Shown here in pieces: positions 1-7,596 of a DNA stretch of 64,000 nt. The stretch covers positions 248,001 through 312,000 of the forward strand of contig NZ_JAGIOE010000001.1 of NCBI RefSeq assembly GCF_017876575.1, given 5' to 3'. The position numbers and the translations under genes were made by a program. Below the pieces are notes generated by a model. It saw only the letters and a list, made by a program, of their open reading frames with translations. It was not told the origin of the DNA and did not search any database. Within the stretch, counting starts at the first letter, position 1, and every line of letters starts with the position of its first letter. The stretch is from Paeniglutamicibacter psychrophenolicus (GTDB lineage: Bacteria; Actinomycetota; Actinomycetes; Actinomycetales; Micrococcaceae).

Positions 1-304
1 CGGTGTTCTCCGTGACCCAGGACAATGCCACGCTGGAGGCCGCCGAGAGAGAGGCGGTGTTGACCAGCCCCCAGATGACGAAGGCCAGCGCGAAGGCTCC
101 GGCAACGCCGAAGGTGACCTTGTCCAAACCCTCGGGCAGACGCGGTATCACCCGCAGTGCCTTCCGTTCCGATTCGCTGTCTTTCAACTCCTGCAGGATC
201 ATGCTGTCGTCCGCTGGCGGGCGCACCATTTCCGGTTCCTCGGCCAGTTCCGCCTCGGGCACATCCGGATCGTCGGACAAGGTTTCATCGGTGTTCACTG
301 CCAT
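1..304 (-). CDS. BCCT-family transporter, N-terminal part (cut by window edge)
   Basis: The first 101 residues of a secondary transporter are present; the rest lies left of the window. An acidic cytoplasmic head of about 60 residues is followed by the first membrane segment (residues about 63-82) and then a stretch ending in SWVTENT, which matches the conserved start of betaine/carnitine/choline transporters. The ATG is preceded by AAAGGAA at a normal distance. The neighbouring gbcA, gbcB and fdhA genes degrade glycine betaine, so this is probably the importer feeding them. Family assignment rests on one membrane segment and context; another BCCT substrate such as choline or dimethylglycine is possible. 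Confidence 0.72.
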   Translation of the reverse strand, partial: MAVNTDETLSDDPDVPEAELAEEPEMVRPPADDSMILQELKDSESERKALRVIPRLPEGLDKVTFGVAGAFALAFVIWGLVNTASLSAASSVALSWVTENT

Positions 305-1059
305 GTGGGTTTCCTTTGACTGGGGATTCGAATTGCGTCTTTGGAGCCAGGTGGAGCCGTGGAACGGGGATATTCACCCAACGCGGGAGCGCTATTTGCG
401 GTGGATGGCGCCGGTCGAAAGGATTGCCTGTTGCGTGGTCGGTGCGGTCAAGAAAAGGTGAACCTTGTTTCGCATCGATCAACAGCAAGCGCCTCGAGCA
501 ACAATCGTGGCCCACCTCACATTGCAAAGTCAAGGGATCGCGAACTAATGAAAGTGGCTGGCTGGATGAGATGCGTGCCTGACGGAGAAACGTGCACGAG
601 AAGTTCCGACACGTGCGACTTATGCGTGCAACTGATGTGTGGGCCCGCGCGCTGGGTGGAAGCCCGAGAAATTGCTGGCGGGACCCTTGCCTGGAAGTTT
701 TCCCCTGCTTCCGCAGGGCAGGGGTCCTGCAAACGGGCGTCGCCGGGGGAATCAGGGGCCGAAGGCCGACGGCATTGACGCCCGTGAAGCAGCTGGGATT
801 GCCATCAATGGCCCGGTCCCCATGTCCGGACGTGGCAGGTTTCGACGGGACGCCAGCGGCGGCCTATCGGTCACAAACCCGTCCGGCATCCCTCGATACC
901 GAAAACCGCTGATTCAGGACCTTTGTTGCCTACAGGGAGGAATCCACGCGGCATGTTGCAGAACGATGGCCCGAGATCCCCAGACGATTGATGGCTTCGG
1001 ACGCGCCGAACCACCTGCTCTCATCGCCACCAAGAGTCCAAGCCGATGATCACGCGGTG
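305..1059. other. Intergenic stretch, no gene recognised
   Basis: About 750 bases between the transporter start and the LysR stop. Several open frames exist on both strands but none resembles a known protein or has a good ribosome binding site. The one structure I see is a short hairpin (CCCCTGC at 702-708 with GCAGGGG at 718-724, nine-base loop) without a following T run. Promoter and leader of the transporter must lie in the left part. Confidence 0.5.
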
Positions 1060-2007
1060 TCACAGGTCGCTTTCCAGCCGCTCGGTGAGGATTCGCTTCG
1101 CCCGAGCCTGGAGGATGACGAGGGACTCCTTGATGAGCGGTGATCCGAGGCTGCCCTTGCGCACGGCGGCGACGATCCTGCGCGAGGGCCGCCCCCTGCC
1201 CGATATGGGCAGTCGAGTCACGTTCTCCGCATTTCCCAGGGTCGCCAGGCGCGGCAGCAGTCCAACTCCCAGTCCCGCGCCGACAAAGGCGATCTGGGTT
1301 TCCCATTCGACGGCCTCATGGGCAATTCTCGGAGTGACGCCAACGGCAGTGAACGCCGCAGTGAACAGCGAATGGTAGGTGGACCCGGGGGCTTCCGTGA
1401 TCCAAGGGTCCGTCGCCAGCTCTTCGAGCGTCACTGTTTCCCGTGACGCCAGGGGATGGTCGGAGGGAAGGATCACGTCGAGGGGATCATTGAGCAGCGT
1501 TGTCTGCTCAAAGCGTGGATCCTCCTCAACGTACGTCTCGGACTGCATGGCCACGATGACCGCAAGGTCGATTCGCTCGGCAACCAACAGATCGAAGCAC
1601 CGTGCCGGATTCGCCTCGAGCACCTGGACCTCCAGCGACGGGCGTGCCTTACGCAGGGTGGCTGCAAGCGGCGCGAGCAGTTGGGCAGCCGCGGTGGAAA
1701 AGCCGCCGAGCCCCAATCGGGACTGCACCTGGTCGCCGGCCTCCAGGGCCGCGGCGCGCAGTCTCTCCCAGTGCGTAATCAGCGTGTCCGAACCCTCCAC
1801 AAGAAATCGCCCCGTGGCGGTCAACCGGACGCCCCGTCCGTCCTTTGCCAAAAGCTGCATTCCGAGGACGCGCTGCAGTTCCCGCAACTGCGCGGAGACG
1901 GCGGAAGGTGAATAGCCAGTGAGCTCCGCGGTTCCTGCGACGGTGCCGCATCGGGCGAATACCCTGAGCGTGGTGATTCGTGAATCGATCATGCACACAT
2001 TGTGCAT
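1060..2007 (-). CDS. LysR-family transcriptional regulator, probable regulator of gbcAB
   Basis: A 315-residue LysR-type regulator: N-terminal winged helix-turn-helix (residues about 8-65, with TGYSPSAVSAQLRELQ as recognition region) and a C-terminal effector-binding domain (about 90-290). It is divergent from the glycine betaine demethylase genes, the usual place for a LysR protein that controls its neighbour. The start is chosen from the GGAG six bases upstream of the ATG at 2007; a later ATG at 1992 gives a more typical N-terminus but has no ribosome binding site. The first codons coincide with a perfect palindrome, suggesting autoregulation. The effector is unknown; betaine or dimethylglycine would fit. 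Confidence 0.85.
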   Translation of the reverse strand: MHNVCMIDSRITTLRVFARCGTVAGTAELTGYSPSAVSAQLRELQRVLGMQLLAKDGRGVRLTATGRFLVEGSDTLITHWERLRAAALEAGDQVQSRLGLGGFSTAAAQLLAPLAATLRKARPSLEVQVLEANPARCFDLLVAERIDLAVIVAMQSETYVEEDPRFEQTTLLNDPLDVILPSDHPLASRETVTLEELATDPWITEAPGSTYHSLFTAAFTAVGVTPRIAHEAVEWETQIAFVGAGLGVGLLPRLATLGNAENVTRLPISGRGRPSRRIVAAVRKGSLGSPLIKESLVILQARAKRILTERLESDL

Positions 2008-2039
2008 CATTATCTCCAAAATCTTGCGCTTTTATTGCA
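1991..2039. promoter_or_regulatory. Paired TGC-N9-GCA boxes, likely LysR operator
   Basis: ATGCACA-CAT-TGTGCAT (1991-2007) is a perfect 7-base inverted repeat containing TGC-N9-GCA (1992-2006). A second TGC-N9-GCA lies at 2025-2039. Their centres are 33 bases apart, about three helical turns, as expected for a LysR tetramer contacting one DNA face. The first box covers the start codon of the regulator. Assignment to this LysR protein is inferred from position. Confidence 0.5.
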
Positions 2040-2152
2040 GATCGAGGATCCCTAACCTCATGAGTAAGACGAGTTCGACAGCTGCGGTGACAACAATCAC
2101 CCCGTGGTCCACGGCCCACGCACGCAAACCCATTCCTCCGAGGAGTAATTAC

Positions 2153-3457
2153 ATGCCTGCTTCAGTGAACGTGCCTCTGTCTTCACGAGGCAAGCTCGCT
2201 TCGTCATTGCCCGCAGAGCAGCTGGCAGAAATCACCGAGTTGTTCGAGCATCGGCGCGCCGGCTATTCCCTCGACGCCCCCTTCTACACCGATCCGGCGA
2301 TTTTCAAGATCGACATGCAGGCCATTTTCGGCCAACACTGGATCTTCGCCGCAAGTGTTGCCGAGCTCCCCGAGCCGGGGGACTACGTCACCGTCGACTA
2401 CGGCCCCTACTCCTTGATCGTCCTGCGCAACGACGAGGGCGGCGTAAACGTCATGCACAACGTGTGCCGCCACCGCGGGGCACGGGTCCTGACCGAATCG
2501 GCCGGGAGCACCGGCAACATGGTCTGCGGCTACCACTCCTGGACCTACTCGCCCAACGGCGACCTGATCCATGCCTCCGCTCCCGGGGAAACCAATTTCG
2601 ATAAGAGCTGCTTCGGCCTCAAACGCGCCCACAGCCGCGAATACGCCGGACTCATCTTCGTCTGCATGGCGGACGAGCCGCCGGCCGATTTCGATGAAAC
2701 GGCCAAGATCTTCGAGCCCTACCTCGCGCCCCACGACCTGGCCAAGACGAGGGTCGCCTACCAGCAGAACATCATCGAAGAGGCGAACTGGAAGCTCGTG
2801 ATGGAGAACAACCGGGAGTGCTACCACTGCGACGGCCACCCGGAACTCGCCTGTTCCCTCTTTCCCACCTGGGGCCTGACGGAGGGCCTCATCCCGCCAC
2901 ATCTCGAAGAAGTGTGGGACCGCAACAAGGAAGCCCAGGCCGCGCTCGAAAAGCGCTGCCAGCGCTACGGCATTCCCTACGAGGTCGTCGAGGAGCTTGA
3001 CACCCGCGTGGCGGGAATCCGCATCTCCCGCGAATCCCTCGACGGCGACGGCGAGTCGTTCTCGCCCGACGGGCACCGGCTCTCCAAGAAGCTGCTTGGG
3101 GACCTGCGCGATTTCCGCCTCGGCCGCTGCTCGATGCACCTGCAACCCAACAGCTGGTTCCACTTCCTCGGCGACCACGCCATCACGTTCGCCGTGTTCC
3201 CCGTCAACGAGCACCAGACGCTGGTGCGCACCACCTGGCTGGTGGCCGACGATGCCGTCGAAGGCGTCGACTACGACCTCGAGAAGCTCACCCACACCTG
3301 GAAGCAGACCAACCTGCAGGACAAGGCTTTCGTGGAACTGTGCCAGAAGGGCGCAAGCAGCCCCGCCTACGAGCCCGGCCCGTACATGAAGAGCGAATAC
3401 CAGGTCGAGGCCTTCATCAACTGGTACGTCCAGCGTGTGCAGGAACACCTGTCGTGA
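2153..3457 (+). CDS. gbcA: Glycine betaine demethylase, Rieske oxygenase subunit
   Basis: A 434-residue Rieske non-haem iron oxygenase alpha subunit. The 2Fe-2S site is visible as C105-x-H107 and C125-x2-H128; the mononuclear iron site includes H225 and H229 in the segment NNRECYHC and following. The protein resembles GbcA, which removes one methyl of glycine betaine as formaldehyde to give dimethylglycine. The ATG has GAGGAG seven bases upstream; an upstream open extension lacks similarity. The gene overlaps gbcB by four bases (GTGA), so the two are translationally coupled, and a formaldehyde dehydrogenase follows. A related substrate such as stachydrine or carnitine is less likely but not excluded. 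Confidence 0.88.
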   Translation: MPASVNVPLSSRGKLASSLPAEQLAEITELFEHRRAGYSLDAPFYTDPAIFKIDMQAIFGQHWIFAASVAELPEPGDYVTVDYGPYSLIVLRNDEGGVNVMHNVCRHRGARVLTESAGSTGNMVCGYHSWTYSPNGDLIHASAPGETNFDKSCFGLKRAHSREYAGLIFVCMADEPPADFDETAKIFEPYLAPHDLAKTRVAYQQNIIEEANWKLVMENNRECYHCDGHPELACSLFPTWGLTEGLIPPHLEEVWDRNKEAQAALEKRCQRYGIPYEVVEELDTRVAGIRISRESLDGDGESFSPDGHRLSKKLLGDLRDFRLGRCSMHLQPNSWFHFLGDHAITFAVFPVNEHQTLVRTTWLVADDAVEGVDYDLEKLTHTWKQTNLQDKAFVELCQKGASSPAYEPGPYMKSEYQVEAFINWYVQRVQEHLS

Positions 3458-4935
3458 CCATGACCATGACCGAACCCACGACAACGACCGAGATCACGAC
3501 CACGACCATTACCGCGCCCCACCAGGAGCCACAGCGCATCCGCGGCCTGGAAATGCCGTGGAACCGGGTGCTGGGCAGCACCGAGGGACCGGCCAGTGCC
3601 GCGCGCGCTCTGGGCCCCTGGCATCCGCAGGAGTTCCTGGCGGAATGCGTCGAGGTCGTTCCGGAGGTCGGCGGAATGCTGACCTTCGTGTTCCGCCGCC
3701 TTGACGGCGCGCCCCTGGCGTTCCGTCCGGGTCAATACGTGAACATCGCCTTTCCCGTGAACGGCGAGGGCGGGGAACCGATGGACCGCAGCTACTCCTT
3801 GTCCAGTTCGCCCACGAAACCGTGGACCTTCGACATCACTGTGAAGCGCGATCCGGCCGGCCGGGTCTCGCCGTGGGTACACGAGAACGTCGGACCCGGC
3901 ACGGTGCTTGAAATGCTCGGGCCCGTCGGCGCATTCCACCTGCCCGATGTCGACCGGCGGGCGCGCTACCTCCTGCTGGCGGCGGGATCCGGCATCACCC
4001 CCATCATGTCGATGCTGCGGACCATCCATTCACTGCCCGGACAGGCGGACGTGGTGGTGCTCTACCACGGTGCGGTGCCCGGGGGCTTCGCCTTCCACCA
4101 GGAATTGGGTTACATCGCCACCGTGGATTCGCGCGTCACGGTCCACTACTCCTTGGGCGACCGCAGCGCGCCCGAGGACTGGGAAGGCCTCACCGGACGG
4201 CTGTCCACCGCGATGCTCGACGAGGTGGCGCCGGACGCCAACGGGCGGCAGGTCTACGCCTGCGGCCCCGAGGGCTACCTGAACAGCGTGTCCGAAATGC
4301 TCGCCGCGGTCGGCGTCGACGACACCTCCATCCACATGGAGTTCTTCTCGGGTGACCGCGAGACTACCCTGGAATACCGGGCAGAGGTCGCGCTGGCGGA
4401 GGAGCTTGCGGAGGGAATCGCCGAGGAAATCGCCGACTCCGCGGAGGACTATTACGACAGCCAGCCTTCAGCCCTCGGCATGTACGAACCGGCCTACGAC
4501 GACGAGGGGCCTTTGGAGGCCACGGGCCTGCCGCTCGAGGCGGCCGATCCCGACTTTGCCGAACCAGGCCCTGTCGATTCCGAGGTCCAGGCCGCCGACA
4601 CCGCACCCGAGACCGAAGAAACAGCGGAACCTTCCGCCCCCGACGTTTCGGCATTCGACACCGTCGGAACGGGAACGCTCACCCTGTCCTTCGTTCGCAC
4701 GGGCATCAACGTCCTGATCAATCCCGAGGAGAAGATCCTCGGCGTGGCCAAGCAGGCAGGCGTCAGGATCGGGGCCAACTGCCAGGAAGGCATGTGTGGT
4801 TCGTGCAAGGTCGTGAAGCTTTCCGGGGACATTGAGATGAACCACCAGGGCGGGATCCGGTCACGGGAAATCGAGGCCGGCAAGTTCCTGCCCTGCTGTT
4901 CCACGGCGTTGACCGACATGGTGATCGACGCCTAG
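3454..4935 (+). CDS. gbcB: Glycine betaine demethylase, ferredoxin reductase subunit with acidic linker
   Basis: Passes electrons from NAD(P)H to GbcA. Order of parts: Thr-rich head (residues 1-20); FAD/NAD ferredoxin-reductase module (about 60-305) with the flavin motif RSYS (112-115) and nucleotide motif AGSGITP (177-183); strongly acidic, Pro/Ala-rich linker (about 310-403); plant-type 2Fe-2S domain (about 405-493) with C443, C448, C451 and C481/C482. At 493 residues it is over 100 longer than typical GbcB, mainly because of the linker and head. Start GTG is chosen because AGGAA lies eight bases upstream and it overlaps the gbcA stop; ATG codons at 3460 and 3466 are alternatives. Confidence 0.86.
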   Translation: MTMTMTEPTTTTEITTTTITAPHQEPQRIRGLEMPWNRVLGSTEGPASAARALGPWHPQEFLAECVEVVPEVGGMLTFVFRRLDGAPLAFRPGQYVNIAFPVNGEGGEPMDRSYSLSSSPTKPWTFDITVKRDPAGRVSPWVHENVGPGTVLEMLGPVGAFHLPDVDRRARYLLLAAGSGITPIMSMLRTIHSLPGQADVVVLYHGAVPGGFAFHQELGYIATVDSRVTVHYSLGDRSAPEDWEGLTGRLSTAMLDEVAPDANGRQVYACGPEGYLNSVSEMLAAVGVDDTSIHMEFFSGDRETTLEYRAEVALAEELAEGIAEEIADSAEDYYDSQPSALGMYEPAYDDEGPLEATGLPLEAADPDFAEPGPVDSEVQAADTAPETEETAEPSAPDVSAFDTVGTGTLTLSFVRTGINVLINPEEKILGVAKQAGVRIGANCQEGMCGSCKVVKLSGDIEMNHQGGIRSREIEAGKFLPCCSTALTDMVIDA

Positions 4936-5085
4936 CCGCCGACGGCGCCACAGCGGCTGTTTTCGGGCCGTCCAACAACCCGCACGGCCCCCGGGAACCG
5001 ACCCGGCCCCTTTCACCGGCACCACTGGCGCACCCGAGGGGGCCACCGCGAATGATTGACCACCCAACCAATGAGGAGCCATTCA

Positions 5086-6306
5086 ATGTCAGGTAACAAG
5101 GCCGTCGCCTACAAGTCGCCCGGGGTCGTCGAGGTCATCGACACCCCGTACCCCACCCTCGAGCTCAGGGACGGACCCGGGGTCAACCCCGCCAACGTCG
5201 GGCGCAAGGTCCCGCACGGGGCGATCCTGCGCACCGTGGCCACCAACATCTGCGGCTCGGACCAGCACATGGTCCGCGGCCGCACCACCGCCCCCGCAGG
5301 CCTGGTCCTGGGCCACGAAATCACCGGGGAGGTCATCGAGACAGGCCCCGACGTCGAATTCCTCAAGGTCGGGGACATCGTCTCGGTCCCCTTCAACATC
5401 TCCTGCGGGCGCTGCCGCAACTGCAAGGAGGGGCAGACGGGGATCTGCCTGAACGTGAACCCCGACCGCCCCGGAAGCGCCTACGGCTACGTCGACATGG
5501 GCGGCTGGGTCGGCGGGCAGGCCGAATACGTCCTGGTCCCCTACGCGGACTGGAACCTGCTCAGGTTCCCCGACCGCGACCAGGCCCTGGAAAAGATCAT
5601 GGACCTGACCATGCTCTCGGACATCCTGCCCACCGGCTTCCACGGCGCCGTCACCGCCGGGGTCACCGTCGGCTCGACCGTCTACGTGGCGGGGGCCGGG
5701 CCCGTCGGGCTCGCCGCCGCCGCGTCCGCCCAGCTGCTGGGGGCCGCGGTGGTCATCGTGGGCGACCTGAACGAGGAACGCCTCGCCCAGGCACGGTCCT
5801 TCGGCTGCGAAACGATCAACGTCGGCGCCGGGGACCCGGCAGACCAGATCGAGCAAATCCTCGGCGTGCGCGAGGTCGACTGCGGCATCGACGCCGTCGG
5901 CTTCGAGGCCCGCGGCCACGGGCACGGCTCCGGCGCGCAGGAGGCCCCGGCCACCGTGCTGAACTCGCTCATGGACCTCACCCGGGCCGGCGGATCCCTG
6001 GGCATCCCCGGGCTCTATGTCACCGGGGACCCCGGCGCGGTGGACGAGGCGGCGAAGAAGGGCAGCCTGTCCCTGTCGCTGGGCACCGGCTGGGCCAAGT
6101 CCCTGTCCTTCGCCACCGGCCAGTGCCCGGTGATGAAGTACAACCGGCAGCTGATGATGGCGATCCTGCACGAGAAGATCCACATCGCCAAGGCCGTGAA
6201 CGCCCGGGCGATCGCGCTGTCCGAGGCCCCGCGCGGCTACGCCGAGTTCGACGCCGGCGCGGCCACCAAGTACGTCCTGGACCCCAACGGGTACCTCAGC
6301 AACTAG
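5086..6306 (+). CDS. fdhA: Formaldehyde dehydrogenase, glutathione-independent
   Basis: A 406-residue zinc-dependent medium-chain dehydrogenase of the Pseudomonas putida formaldehyde dehydrogenase / dismutase type. The catalytic-zinc cysteine lies in NICGSDQH (C56), the structural zinc cluster in SCGRCRNCKEGQTGIC, and the NAD-binding turn in VAGAGPVGLAAAA. The family oxidises formaldehyde to formate with tightly bound NAD. This suits the position downstream of gbcAB, whose reaction releases formaldehyde. GAGGAG seven bases before the ATG supports the start. The 150-base gap after gbcB has no obvious terminator, so co-transcription is plausible. Confidence 0.88.
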   Translation: MSGNKAVAYKSPGVVEVIDTPYPTLELRDGPGVNPANVGRKVPHGAILRTVATNICGSDQHMVRGRTTAPAGLVLGHEITGEVIETGPDVEFLKVGDIVSVPFNISCGRCRNCKEGQTGICLNVNPDRPGSAYGYVDMGGWVGGQAEYVLVPYADWNLLRFPDRDQALEKIMDLTMLSDILPTGFHGAVTAGVTVGSTVYVAGAGPVGLAAAASAQLLGAAVVIVGDLNEERLAQARSFGCETINVGAGDPADQIEQILGVREVDCGIDAVGFEARGHGHGSGAQEAPATVLNSLMDLTRAGGSLGIPGLYVTGDPGAVDEAAKKGSLSLSLGTGWAKSLSFATGQCPVMKYNRQLMMAILHEKIHIAKAVNARAIALSEAPRGYAEFDAGAATKYVLDPNGYLSN

Positions 6307-6733
6307 CCCCGGGCAAAGGATGGCGGGTTGGCTTCGCCCCCTACCGGCAGGATTGCGCGGTCGTTGCAGCACCCAGATCGCTTGGGAGTTGCAACGACCG
6401 TGCTGTCCTTAACGACGAGGCCACTCACCGGTGAAAATCACTGGGGCCCGGGAAGGCACTCCGCTGAGGATCGCCAACGATCCACCATTGCTCCAGGGCG
6501 TTCGGGGAGGGTTTTCTCAGCGGCCAGGGAGTTCGGGTCTTGACTTCTCAGTCCGTGGCTCCCGCGGTACGAAGAAGGCCCCCTGCGTCCCCAGGACCGG
6601 CAGGACGAAGAATTCGATTCCTTGCCCCGGCGCTAAGCATCTCAGAGACCGCGCGCCGATAAGCAGGTAGGCCCCAAACGACATTCAGGGCCGCATTGGA
6701 CGGCACCAGTGCCCATTTTCTTGGTCGGGCGCG
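6307..6733. other. Intergenic stretch between convergent fdhA and iclR-type gene
   Basis: Apart from the inverted repeat at 6358-6400 I see no gene, RNA or mobile-element signature. Short open frames here have no ribosome binding sites and no recognisable product. Confidence 0.5.
6358..6400. terminator. Perfect 11-base inverted repeat downstream of fdhA
   Basis: Left arm CGGTCGTTGCA (6358-6368) and right arm TGCAACGACCG (6390-6400) are perfectly complementary, with a second short helix CCCA/TGGG inside the loop. It sits 52 bases after the fdhA stop. There is no strong T run, so it may be a factor-independent terminator typical of GC-rich genomes, or a protein-binding palindrome. Confidence 0.55.
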
Positions 6734-7588
6734 TCAGCCGACTGTGTAGCCAAGCGATGCGCTGACCTGGAGCCCGGCCCGCTTGAGACCCTCGATCAGG
6801 CCTGGCTCCTTTTCCGGGTCAAAGCGGAAGGCCGGGCCGGAGATGCTGATGGCCCCCACGACCGCCCCGAGGTGGTTGCGCACCGGTACCGCGACCGAGT
6901 TGACACCCATCTCGAATTCCTCGCGGGCCTGGGCGTAGCCGTTCTTCACGACCTGCAGCAAGTCCTTTTCCAAGGCGGGGCGCGTTCGGATGGTTTTGGC
7001 CGTGCGCTGGGGAAGCTTGGTGATCTTCAGTATCCGTCCGCGCTCATCGGCCCCCAGGGCCGCCAGCAGCACCTTGCCGCTCGAGGTCGCATGCAACGGG
7101 GTGAGGCTGCCGAGCCAGTCGTGGGTCGCCAGGGTGGAGGGGCCCATGGCCTGGTCGACATTGACCGCGTATTCCTCGCGCAGGACCGCGAGGTTGACGG
7201 TTTCCTTGTACTCCTCGGCCAGCGCCTCGATGACCGGTCGGGCCTCGCCCACCAGCGAGAGCCGTCCGGGAATGGAGCTGGCAAGCTTCAGGATGCCGAA
7301 CCCGAGCTCATATTTCCCGCGGTTGGTGTTCTGTTGCACCATGCCGCGGGCCAGCAGCGAGCTCAGCAGGCGGGAAGCGGTGGACTTGTGGATGTCGAGC
7401 TCGTCGGCGACCTCGCCCACCCCGGAGCTTCCATCCCGACCCAGGATCTCCAGGATCGCCAGCGCCCGGTCCACCGACTGGACGCCGCCGGGAACGGCAT
7501 CGTCGTCGTCAGTTTCGGTGCCTTGCGGTTCGTCGACTGCCAATGGATTTCCGTCCTTCGTGCCGGTTCGTCTCTTTGGGCGTTTCAC
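6734..7588 (-). CDS. IclR-family transcriptional regulator
   Basis: A 284-residue IclR-type regulator with an acidic N-terminal extension (residues 1-34), winged helix-turn-helix (about 36-95, with DIHKSTASRLLSSL as recognition helix) and a GAF-like effector domain (about 110-280). The start is GTG and its ribosome binding site is weak, so the true start may be a little downstream. It is convergent with fdhA and could act on the C1/betaine genes, but the target is not visible. A TnpB gene ends only nine bases upstream, so the original promoter of this regulator may have been displaced. Confidence 0.82.
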   Translation of the reverse strand: MKRPKRRTGTKDGNPLAVDEPQGTETDDDDAVPGGVQSVDRALAILEILGRDGSSGVGEVADELDIHKSTASRLLSSLLARGMVQQNTNRGKYELGFGILKLASSIPGRLSLVGEARPVIEALAEEYKETVNLAVLREEYAVNVDQAMGPSTLATHDWLGSLTPLHATSSGKVLLAALGADERGRILKITKLPQRTAKTIRTRPALEKDLLQVVKNGYAQAREEFEMGVNSVAVPVRNHLGAVVGAISISGPAFRFDPEKEPGLIEGLKRAGLQVSASLGYTVG

Positions 7589-7596
7589 TCCAGCGT

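Noticed and set aside
702-724. Short hairpin considered as terminator or part of a riboswitch for the BCCT gene
   Set aside because: Only seven base pairs, no T run, far from either gene, and no conserved riboswitch core nearby.
914-1306. A 130-residue minus-strand frame overlapping the LysR gene end
   Set aside because: Out of frame with the LysR gene, no homology recognised, and no ribosome binding site.
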